64,000 nucleotides of DNA. Source: Vallitalea pronyensis. GTDB lineage: Bacteria > Bacillota > Clostridia > Lachnospirales > Vallitaleaceae. The notes under the pieces were generated by a model, which saw only the letters and a program-made list of their open reading frames with translations, did not search any database and was not told the DNA's origin. Below, in pieces: positions 9,915-17,877 of this stretch. The stretch lies in contig NZ_CP058649.1 of the NCBI RefSeq assembly GCF_018141445.1, positions 6,033,001-6,097,000 on the forward strand, read 5' to 3'. Both the position numbers and the translations under genes were made by a program. Within the stretch, counting starts at the first letter, position 1, and every line of letters begins with the position of its first letter.

Positions 9915-11660
9915 ATGCTAAAAAAACAATTAAACAGGGTATTCATCATTGTATTACTCATACCGGTTATCGCTATCGGCTCCTATCTTCTTTACAACAA
10001 TTACAACATGCTTTATGGCCATCATGAGGAAATGCTCATATCTGACAATCTGAGAATCAGATCCATTATTTTTGAAGTCACCACCTCAATCACCAATATT
10101 GCAGAGATCATTGGAGAGAATGATGACCTAATGCAGCTGATTAGTAAAAGCTATGAGAATGAAGTGGAAGCTCGTAACCAGATGAAACAAATCACTGTTT
10201 TGAGTGAATATTTTAGTAGGCATACAGAAGTTGGACGAATAACCTTGTACACGGATAATGCCAGTCTCATATCCACAGACCATATCACTGTTGTTGATAC
10301 GGATGATCCCTGGTACAACCATCACGTAAATCGGCCTGGATACTATTGGCAGGTGACCGAGGAGATGAATAGCATGAATGTCCCTTTGGTGGAACTACAG
10401 CTCATGTATGCAATCAATGTGCCCAGAAGTCAGTGGGATGCTGTTCTGATTATATCCATTGACATTAATTACCTAAAGAACCGCATGGATAATAATCAAC
10501 TGGATGTAGATATCACCGTCAACAATGACCCTGTATTCTTCTCTACCTGGGGTAATACTGGTGATTCTCTGACATTCCATGATTACAGCAACGAGAAATT
10601 CTTCAAATTCTCTGGCATCAGCAGTTTGTATAACTGGCGTGGTCTTATGGAGGTATCTACCATCAAACCAGTCAAATCCGACGACAGCATATATGTCTTT
10701 TCTTCGGACCATCACGCTCTGGACCGTATCCGCCGTATCCAGCTTTGGACACTGCTAATCGTATGCCTGAGCATACTCATACCAAGCTGGATTATCATCA
10801 ATTTCACCAGGCAACTAACCAATCGAGTAGATACTCTGAGACGTGAAATGCACCGTGTTACCGATGGCGATTATAATATTATGGAGACTTTCAAGGGAAA
10901 TGATGAACTGGTAGATCTGTTCAGGGACCTGAAGGTTATGATCCGTTCCATCGAAGAACGGGACAATGCCATCTTTGATGCTCGAATCAAAGAGCAGGAA
11001 CTGATCAACCATCAGCAGAAGATGGAAATGGAGATTCTTTCTAGCAAAATCAACCCTCATTTCCTTTACAACACCTTAGAGACCATTCGGATGAAAGCCT
11101 TTAGTATGGATGATATGGACGTTGCCAATGCCGTGAAACAACTGGGCAAATATATGCGCTATAACTTGGAGTCCACGGGAGAAGCTACTACGTTGACAAA
11201 TGAACTGGATTACATCCAGATTTATCTGGAAATTCAGAAGCTGAGGTTTGCAAATCGTATCAACCATTGTATTCACCTAGACAGCACACTGAATCCCGAC
11301 AACATCATGATTCTTCCACTGATGATTCAACCTATTGTAGAGAATGCCTTCATCCATGGGCATGGGGAGACACTGGAAAATGGTACAATCTCTATCATGG
11401 TTAGAGATGAGGATGACGTGGTCAGTATTAGCGTTAAAGATAATGGCTGTGGTATGGATAAAAACACGTTGGAAGGACTCTTAGCGAAACTCACTCACAT
11501 AGACCACCCGTCTACCTCCAGCTTTGGCCTTTACAACATACATCAAAGACTGAAATTATACTATGGTGATGACTACGGACTGACAATCGTATCAACATTA
11601 GATGAAGGAACATCCATCACTTTCAAGATTCCCCACAGAAAGGAGGAGCAATCATGCTGA
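9915..11660 (+). CDS. YesM-type sensor histidine kinase of the hemicellulose locus
   Basis: 581 residues from the ATG at 9915, chosen for its AAAGGAGAG site; the frame opens upstream at 9843 without one. A transmembrane helix at about residues 8-30 precedes an extracellular region of about 250 residues, a second helix near 275-300 and a HAMP segment. The kinase core has the phospho-His in KINPHFLYNTLETI, N box PIVENAFIHG and G box VKDNGCGM. It overlaps the next gene by 7 bases. It is divergent from alpha-xylosidase/alpha-glucuronidase, with a 214-base shared promoter region (9701-9914), and followed by a sugar transporter, so it most likely senses hemicellulose oligosaccharides. Confidence 0.94.
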   Translation: MLKKQLNRVFIIVLLIPVIAIGSYLLYNNYNMLYGHHEEMLISDNLRIRSIIFEVTTSITNIAEIIGENDDLMQLISKSYENEVEARNQMKQITVLSEYFSRHTEVGRITLYTDNASLISTDHITVVDTDDPWYNHHVNRPGYYWQVTEEMNSMNVPLVELQLMYAINVPRSQWDAVLIISIDINYLKNRMDNNQLDVDITVNNDPVFFSTWGNTGDSLTFHDYSNEKFFKFSGISSLYNWRGLMEVSTIKPVKSDDSIYVFSSDHHALDRIRRIQLWTLLIVCLSILIPSWIIINFTRQLTNRVDTLRREMHRVTDGDYNIMETFKGNDELVDLFRDLKVMIRSIEERDNAIFDARIKEQELINHQQKMEMEILSSKINPHFLYNTLETIRMKAFSMDDMDVANAVKQLGKYMRYNLESTGEATTLTNELDYIQIYLEIQKLRFANRINHCIHLDSTLNPDNIMILPLMIQPIVENAFIHGHGETLENGTISIMVRDEDDVVSISVKDNGCGMDKNTLEGLLAKLTHIDHPSTSSFGLYNIHQRLKLYYGDDYGLTIVSTLDEGTSITFKIPHRKEEQSC

Positions 11661-13195
11661 CAGTATACATTGCTGATGACGAGGATATCGTCAGACAAGG
11701 GCTTAAGAAAATTATTAATTGGAAGGAACTGGGTTTTGAAGTCTGCGGAGAAGCCAACAATGGTCTTACAGCCTACAATGATATTGGCACTTTGAATCCA
11801 GACCTTGTTCTTCTTGATATACAGATGCCTAAACTACAGGGGCTTGACCTTGCCGGTCAGTTGAGAGAAGATGGTTTTACTGGCAGAATCATCATACTAA
11901 GTGGCTATTCAGAGTTCAAATATGCCCAAGCAGCCATCAAATGCCATGTGGATTTCTACCTGACCAAGCCCATTGAGGAAGAAGACCTGTACAAAGCTGT
12001 CATGAACATACGGCAGATCCTTCAGAAGAAAAAACTTCATACGGAACACCTTTCCTACTACCAAGAGAAGGCAAAGCGCAAGATACTGGAGGAAATGATC
12101 CGAAATGAAAGAAAAAGTCTGGCAAGTTTTGAATACTCTCTAGGTGATCTGAATCTCCAGACAGATCTCTATCAGATTCTCATCATAGGTGCACTTGAAT
12201 CATCCTCCGGACCCTTTGCTGATTTCTGCAGCCATCTGAACATTCCAATTACCAGCAACTATATCGAGCAATTGAAGATTGAATCCTTAGAGGTGATTCT
12301 TCTTAAGGGAGAATTTATCATTGGAAGATTCTATGCCTTCAAAGACCGCCATACAAATGAGAAAAATACATCATACTTCATCAATGCCGGCAATGTGGTG
12401 ACGGGTATCAACGACATCTATTACTCCTATCATGAAGCACTGGCTGTCCATGAACGCAGGTTCTTTTTCGAAGAGCAAAGCTTCATCGCTGACAGTGATG
12501 ATTTGCCTGCTCCGTCAGATCTGAAGGTAATGTTCACAGCAGAACATTCCAGACAATTTGGTCAAAGCTTTTATGAGCATATCAAGCTCCACAAAGTAAG
12601 GGAAAGTAAGCATCAGATACAAGAACTGCAGGCAAAACTTCTGAATTCCGGCAACAGTGTTGAATTCATCAAAAGTTTCCTGACAGGCATGTATCTGTAC
12701 ATTGTTCATGCGTTCCAAAAGGACTACGGAGGGAACGGTTTGGATTTCCTTACCAACGCTGAAATCATTCAACAGATTCACAACTATGACGTTCTGAAGG
12801 ATATACTAAGTTTTATCAGCAATGAAATCACAAGAATGATTGGTGCTATCAGTAATTTCAGTAGTGAGCATATTGTGGATGATATCATTGAGTATATAAA
12901 GCATCACTATAGCGAAGATATTAAACTGAAAACCCTAGCACCCAAATTCGGTTACAACGGCTCTTATTTAGGTAAGATCTTCAACAAGAATGCAGGGATG
13001 AGCTTCAACGACTATCTTCACAGTATTAGAACCGAGAAGGCCAAAGGGCTTCTTCTGGACGAAGGGTATAAGGTCTATGAAGTGTCTCAAAAGGTGGGAT
13101 ACAAGAACGTGGATTATTTCCACCTGAAATTCAAAAGTTACAACGGGTGCACCCCCAACGAATTCCGGTCTAAACGTAACATCCATGTAGACTGA
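11654..13195 (+). CDS. YesN-type response regulator of the hemicellulose locus
   Basis: 513 residues. Receiver domain at about 1-120 with D8/D9, the phosphoacceptor D55 (VLLDIQMPK) and the conserved Lys in LTKPIEEE. A middle region of unclear function follows, then two AraC-type helix-turn-helix units in the last 100 residues (YNGSYLGKIFNKN ... VDYFHLKFKSYNG). The start ATG lies inside the kinase stop overlap (ATGCTGA) behind GGAGGAG. It is expected to control the flanking GH67/GH31 unit and the transporter at 13.3-17.1 kb. Confidence 0.94.
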   Translation: MLTVYIADDEDIVRQGLKKIINWKELGFEVCGEANNGLTAYNDIGTLNPDLVLLDIQMPKLQGLDLAGQLREDGFTGRIIILSGYSEFKYAQAAIKCHVDFYLTKPIEEEDLYKAVMNIRQILQKKKLHTEHLSYYQEKAKRKILEEMIRNERKSLASFEYSLGDLNLQTDLYQILIIGALESSSGPFADFCSHLNIPITSNYIEQLKIESLEVILLKGEFIIGRFYAFKDRHTNEKNTSYFINAGNVVTGINDIYYSYHEALAVHERRFFFEEQSFIADSDDLPAPSDLKVMFTAEHSRQFGQSFYEHIKLHKVRESKHQIQELQAKLLNSGNSVEFIKSFLTGMYLYIVHAFQKDYGGNGLDFLTNAEIIQQIHNYDVLKDILSFISNEITRMIGAISNFSSEHIVDDIIEYIKHHYSEDIKLKTLAPKFGYNGSYLGKIFNKNAGMSFNDYLHSIRTEKAKGLLLDEGYKVYEVSQKVGYKNVDYFHLKFKSYNGCTPNEFRSKRNIHVD

Positions 13196-13223
13196 AACTT
13201 ACGCATTATAGGTTTTCTTCATA

Positions 13224-13259
13224 AACAGGAGGTGGCTGAACTTACAGCTACCTCCTGTT
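13224..13259. terminator. Bidirectional terminator between convergent regulator and binding-protein genes
   Basis: Fifteen-base arms (13224-13238 and 13245-13259) pair with a single G-T type mismatch around a 6-base loop. The hairpin sits between the regulator stop at 13195 and the binding-protein stop at 13286, where both units must end. Confidence 0.85.
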
Positions 13260-13285
13260 ATGGTGTTTAATTATATCGCTGAATA

Positions 13286-15100
13286 CTATTGATTTCTTGC
13301 CTTATCTCTTGCTGCACTTTGCTCTTTGGCAATGTTTAGGTCATAGTTAAGTACTTCTTCATAGCCAAGTTCATAAACCGTATCCTGCATATCCTTAAGG
13401 AGAGCGTAGAATTCAGCCTCGTCGCTGGCAAATACCATTTTCCAGGAACCCTCTACAATCACAGCTTTAACCTGAGCTCTAAGGGTGCTAATTTCCCAAG
13501 GCTCTGCAGGTGAAATATAATCCGTTCCAGGTGCTACTAGTATCTGATCATGTTCCCTAAGGTATTCGAAGGTTGATAGTGCTCCAACCGCTTCTTGCCA
13601 TGATTTATGGACGGGTGTGGAAGTCAATTCGATATAGGACTCCCAAAGCTTGAAGTCATATGGGAAACCATTGACAGGATTGATGTCTTTAGGTAGTACG
13701 GATGTGTAGTTCAACTGGCTGACACCATCGTTCCAACTTCCTCCGCCCCAATCTTCAGGCATATCCGTACCGCCTTCTAACATTGCCTGAACACCGAATT
13801 CTGTCAGTTCGGGACGACCATTCACCATCTCCCATGTAAGCCCTTCAGGGCCACAGGTACTCCCTGTCTGAGCAGTACTCATCATGATACCTTCAGGAGA
13901 ATAAAGCCAATCAATAAAAGCTGCCATTCTTTCTGGATCCTGTGCTTGTGAACCGATACCCACTACGTATTTGTCACCAGTTGGTGTTGCTCCAGAAGAG
14001 AAGATTTTCATATCATCAATGGGTGCCATCATGAAGCCTTTGCCTGCATTAAGACGTTCTGTCGTATTATATGCAGCCTGGCCAAGCCATGGCCAGGGCG
14101 CAAAGATGACTGCACCGTCCTCATATTTGCTGTACACGGTATCCCAGCCTTGGGTTGTTGATTCAGGATCTACTAGACCCATTTGATTGGCTTCAAAATA
14201 CAGTTTCAAAGCCCTGACATACATAGAATCATCATCAATAATGTTCTGGTCATCAGAACCATCAGCCTTTGACAGGATGAATCCTAACTCATCATAGCCG
14301 TAGAAACAGGTTGGCTGCTTGGCTTTCATCATCATATTGCCATCCCAGTCCTTAAAAAGTGAAAAGGCATACGTTTTTTGACCAGATTCTGAAGTAGGTT
14401 CCATTTCCTGCATTTCTTTTAGTACCGGCAGTAGATTCTCAAGAGTGGTTAACTCAGGTGACCCCACAGCCTGATATAAATCCCATCGAAGGTATGGGCC
14501 AAAAGTCGGCTCTGCACCTTGACTTGGCTCAGTTGGTGGATAGGCGGATACCCTTGAAGGGACAGCATAAATGCTTTCATCATTACCTGTAAGATTCTGA
14601 AGCTTCTCTATCGCGCCTGTGTACTTCATAACATTGGGCATCAGATTAGTCATTTTGCTCATATCCAACAACAGATCTGCTCTGACAGTATCCTCAAGCC
14701 TTCCGTTCTCTGATCCAATCATGACAATATCTCCTAGGTTGCCTGCTGCGGAGCGGGTTTGAAACAACGTATCACCACCACCGGCAACATTAGGTGCGAT
14801 GATGTTCAATTCCATATTGAATTTCTCTTTGACCACCTCACCAAACCATCCTACTTGTAGCCCCTGATAGTTTGCCTGAGAACAGAACACATCGACAGTC
14901 AGGAACTCCTCATAATCTGCCTTCCCTTCTGAAGTAGAACTCTTTCCACCTGATTTGGTTTCATTATCCTTCGTGGCTGTTGCTTTGTCAGAATCAGCAG
15001 CTTTGTCTCCTTCACTATTTCCCCTACACCCTGTGAAGAGACTCATGGCAAGAACCCCAATGAGCATAATGCTGACAAGTTTGTTCATTTTTACTTTCAT
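13286..15100 (-). CDS. LplA-type oligosaccharide-binding lipoprotein
   Basis: 604 residues, the long LplA-type class of ABC binding proteins. A lysine-rich N-terminus and hydrophobic stretch end in the lipobox LFTGC (Cys25), followed by a charged linker of about 45 residues. The start has AAGGAGG 12 bases upstream. The mature protein is expected on the outer face of the membrane, handing oligosaccharides to the two permeases encoded just upstream. Order here is permease-permease-binding protein, not the common binding protein first. No ATPase gene is present, as usual for this class, which shares an MsmX-type ATPase encoded elsewhere. Substrate inferred from neighbours: xylo- or xyloglucan-oligosaccharides. 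Confidence 0.93.
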   Translation of the reverse strand: MKVKMNKLVSIMLIGVLAMSLFTGCRGNSEGDKAADSDKATATKDNETKSGGKSSTSEGKADYEEFLTVDVFCSQANYQGLQVGWFGEVVKEKFNMELNIIAPNVAGGGDTLFQTRSAAGNLGDIVMIGSENGRLEDTVRADLLLDMSKMTNLMPNVMKYTGAIEKLQNLTGNDESIYAVPSRVSAYPPTEPSQGAEPTFGPYLRWDLYQAVGSPELTTLENLLPVLKEMQEMEPTSESGQKTYAFSLFKDWDGNMMMKAKQPTCFYGYDELGFILSKADGSDDQNIIDDDSMYVRALKLYFEANQMGLVDPESTTQGWDTVYSKYEDGAVIFAPWPWLGQAAYNTTERLNAGKGFMMAPIDDMKIFSSGATPTGDKYVVGIGSQAQDPERMAAFIDWLYSPEGIMMSTAQTGSTCGPEGLTWEMVNGRPELTEFGVQAMLEGGTDMPEDWGGGSWNDGVSQLNYTSVLPKDINPVNGFPYDFKLWESYIELTSTPVHKSWQEAVGALSTFEYLREHDQILVAPGTDYISPAEPWEISTLRAQVKAVIVEGSWKMVFASDEAEFYALLKDMQDTVYELGYEEVLNYDLNIAKEQSAARDKARNQ

Positions 15101-15208
15101 CGTTAATACATCCTCCTTTTGAATTTAAATCAGTGGCTCAATCAACCATTTATAACATTGGATTTAACCCATATGTCCATTATATAACGCTTTACTTATA
15201 AACTGATT

Positions 15209-16132
15209 TTATCCTTTTACCGATCCAATCATAATACCTTTCACGAAGTAGCGTTGGAATATGGGATAAATGAACAGAATGGGAAGTACAACAATAACAG
15301 AAATTGTCATACGTATGGATGTTGGTGTCTGTTGTTTAGCAAGTGCCTCCATACTCTGTCCTATGGTACCATTGCTCTTAATCAGCATCGCTAGGGAGTT
15401 GGCCTGATTAAGAAAGGTGTACAGCTGGTACTGAAGAGAGTACAGCTTTTGATCCGTTACATAGATCAAGGTATCGTAGAATGCGTTCCACTGACCAACT
15501 GCTGAGAATATGGCAATGGTTGCAAGAATCGGTTTTGTCAGTGGGAAGATCACCCTTGCATAGATGGTCAAAATTCCTGCACCATCAATCTCTGCGGCTT
15601 CCTGGAGTGATTTTGGTGTGGATTCCACAAAGGTCTTCACCAATATGATATAGAAGGGCTGCACCACAGTCGGTATCACATAAACCCAGAAGGTATTGGT
15701 CAGTTGAAGATTCCGCATTGTTAAAAACATTGGAATCAGACCCGCATTGAAGTACATGGTGATGACCATGAACCGATACCAGAACTTTCTCCTCCACATT
15801 TTTTCCTGAGTAAACATGAATCCAAGAAATCCAGACGCAATAACAGTAAGCGTGGTGCCGATAACAGTTCTCCCAATGGATACCCAGGCGGCTCTGGCAA
15901 GACCGTCCAGCTTCAGAATCTCCACGTAATTCTCAAAGTGTATGTTCTTCGGAAAAAAGTTAATCAGTCCATTGGCCGAAAGGTTATTAGCACTGATGGT
16001 ATTGATAATCAAATAATAAAAGGGATACACACATAATAGGGTAAAAATAATAAACCCAATGTAATTGAACACATTAAACAGAATATCGACAACTGTATAC
16101 CTATTGCTGCCAACACGAATATTTTTTTCCAT
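15209..16132 (-). CDS. Sugar ABC transporter permease (LplC/YtcP type)
   Basis: 307 residues from the ATG at 16132, selected because AAGGAG lies 9 bases upstream; the frame could extend to 16168 without a site. Six hydrophobic helices are visible and the cytoplasmic EAA loop reads EAAEIDGAGILT. The C-terminus ends in the characteristic YFVKGIMIGSVKG of this subfamily. It is 10 bases downstream of the partner permease and forms the membrane channel with it. Confidence 0.95.
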   Translation of the reverse strand: MEKNIRVGSNRYTVVDILFNVFNYIGFIIFTLLCVYPFYYLIINTISANNLSANGLINFFPKNIHFENYVEILKLDGLARAAWVSIGRTVIGTTLTVIASGFLGFMFTQEKMWRRKFWYRFMVITMYFNAGLIPMFLTMRNLQLTNTFWVYVIPTVVQPFYIILVKTFVESTPKSLQEAAEIDGAGILTIYARVIFPLTKPILATIAIFSAVGQWNAFYDTLIYVTDQKLYSLQYQLYTFLNQANSLAMLIKSNGTIGQSMEALAKQQTPTSIRMTISVIVVLPILFIYPIFQRYFVKGIMIGSVKG

Positions 16133-16142
16133 AATAATCTCC

Positions 16143-17072
16143 TTATACGATGGACCTGCCTCTGACACGTTTGGACAGTGTATTCACAACGATTAAAAGT
16201 GTTACTGATACGACAGATTTCAGTATACTGATAGCTGTGGCAAGAGGAATGGAATTGTTACTTCCAAGACCTAGGTTATAGACATAAAGGTCAAGAACCT
16301 GTATCTTATCACGATTGAAGGCATTCTGAAATACGAAGTACTGATCCATGCCGTTATTAAGAAAATTAGCTACTGAAAGCATCAGCAATACAAAAAATGT
16401 GGGAAGGAGGGCCGGCAGTGTGATATGGCGCATTAGGTGAAAACGGTGTGCCCCATCCACTCTTGCCGCCTCATAGAGTTCTTGGTCCGTACCTGCAATG
16501 GCTGCCAGATAGAGTATTGCCCCCCACCCAAGGCCTTTCCATAGAGACCATGCCAGCATCTTGAAGTAGGTATAGTCACCACTATCAAGAATCTTAATGG
16601 GTTCTGTGATGATATTCAAGTCCATTAGGATAGAATTCATCATACCTGTGGTTGAGAAAAGAGCAAAGGCAACTGAATACACAAGCACCCAACCAATGAA
16701 GTTAGGCAGTGTTGTCAGTGTCTGGACAATGCTTTTGAACTTTTTAGATTTGATTTCATTGAGCATAATGGCAAAGATTAACGGCAATATGGATGTAGCG
16801 ATATTTAAACCGCTCATAATGAATGTATTCTTAAGAACCTGCAACAGTTGGTTAATCTGCCCTTTACTCTGAAAGAGATACCTGAACCATTTGAATCCTA
16901 CAAACTCGGATTGTGCAAGAGTCAACGGCGGTCTGTAATCATATAGAGAATACACCCACCCATACAGCGGATAATATGCAAAAAGTAGTGTAAGTACAAG
17001 AAACGGTACGATCAAGAGAAAAAGTTTGATTGACTGCCTTCGTTTCTGTTTCTTTATTCCTATGGGTCTCAT
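16143..17072 (-). CDS. Sugar ABC transporter permease (LplB type)
   Basis: 309 residues with a basic N-terminus (KKQKRRQSIK) and six predicted helices starting LFLLIVPFLVLTLLFAYYPL. The EAA loop is YEAARVDGAHRFHL. AAAGGAG precedes the start. It is the first gene of the leftward permease-permease-binding protein operon. The 500-base interval upstream should hold the promoter, but I cannot pick a convincing -35/-10 pair. Confidence 0.95.
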   Translation of the reverse strand: MRPIGIKKQKRRQSIKLFLLIVPFLVLTLLFAYYPLYGWVYSLYDYRPPLTLAQSEFVGFKWFRYLFQSKGQINQLLQVLKNTFIMSGLNIATSILPLIFAIMLNEIKSKKFKSIVQTLTTLPNFIGWVLVYSVAFALFSTTGMMNSILMDLNIITEPIKILDSGDYTYFKMLAWSLWKGLGWGAILYLAAIAGTDQELYEAARVDGAHRFHLMRHITLPALLPTFFVLLMLSVANFLNNGMDQYFVFQNAFNRDKIQVLDLYVYNLGLGSNNSIPLATAISILKSVVSVTLLIVVNTLSKRVRGRSIV

Positions 17073-17417
17073 GATGTTAGCTCCTTTCCCAAGGTTATTT
17101 GTTATTCTGAACTTGATACAATCATATCAATGAAACGCCTTTACAGATACACCTTAAATTGTAGGAACACTACACCCAAAAAAAGATATCCATTTTTTAT
17201 GGTAACATAAAATGAATTTATTCTGTTGACCAGTTCCACTGTTTTACTATTGTAGGCACTGTATGGTTGATTTCATAAGTACTAATCCTAATAAAATGCC
17301 ACTTTTCGGTAGCATGATTGATCTGAACTGTATGAGCAATGGCTGGAAAACATCATACAATATTAACATGAGTCATAGTTGAATTACTTTTCTCATTAAG
17401 GATTTCCTCTCACTTAA

Positions 17418-17456
17418 GCCTATTGCAATAGAAATTGTGCAGCCTATTGCAATAGA
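17418..17456. repeat. Two copies of a 15-base repeat with palindromic core TATTGCAATA
   Basis: The sequence GCCTATTGCAATAGA occurs at 17418-17432 and again at 17442-17456. Its core TATTGCAATA is a perfect 10-base palindrome, so two dyads lie 24 bases apart, about two helical turns. It sits upstream of the transporter operon, in the interval 17073-17602 that otherwise holds only the DUF2200 remnant below. It could be an operator for a dimeric regulator. A related TATTGCAAT begins the homologous stretch at 20693. Confidence 0.5.
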
Positions 17457-17462
17457 CATATT

Positions 17463-17579
17463 ATGTCAAATAAAAAGGTGCTGATTTATCAACACCTTAA
17501 CTAAGTTCTTATTATACGCATAACAAATAAGCATTTATTTCCTTAATTTTTTCTGCATTGTTTTACCTTTAGCTAACTC
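17463..17579 (-). pseudogene. Remnant of a DUF2200 gene 3' end with its terminator
   Basis: On the minus strand this stretch reads YELAKGKTMQKKLRK-stop, matching the last 15 residues of the intact DUF2200 protein ([15 protein letters not shown]-stop). The matching terminator hairpin (AAGGTG...CACCTT with inner TGAT/ATCA) and T run follow at about 17472-17500. Nucleotide similarity to 20693-20815 continues across about 115 bases. Nothing upstream of codon -16 is retained. The remnant and the intact gene flank the GH74 gene as direct repeats. Confidence 0.75.
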
Positions 17580-17602
17580 ATACTATATGACCGTTGCCGG
17601 TT

Positions 17603-17876
17603 TTAGACTTTGTCGACAGTCTGAAGGGGTTTTTTAATACCCCTTAATATTTTGGATAAGTTATATGATCTGGTTCTCAGTTGAAATAAAATTATTTTGC
17701 GAGTCGAGGCTTGTGTGGTAAGTGATAAATTTATGACTTTATCTTTTTCACCATCAATAGTATAGTAATAACGTATTGTTACATTGGAAAGACTTATATC
17801 GATAGAACCTGTATTTTCTATAATAAGTTTAGGGCTAATACTCTGTGTAGTTGATGATGTTGTACCATTATATTCT
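17603..17876 (-). pseudogene. Frameshifted and truncated CBM3 (cellulose-binding module) of the GH74 enzyme
   Basis: Directly after the GH74 stop, in another frame, the minus strand encodes VKEYNGTTSST, then ISPKLIIENTGSIDISLSN and VTIRYYYTIDGEKD, the classic opening of a family 3 carbohydrate-binding module. Loss of one A from a short A run at about 17879-17883 would explain the shift: restoring it gives GDIKVKEYNG in one frame. The module is also truncated. After about 50 residues it runs into sequence unlike CBM3 and stops at 17603. The GH74 gene therefore once encoded a cellulose-anchored enzyme, unless the base is a sequencing error. Confidence 0.8.
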
Positions 17877-17877
17877 T

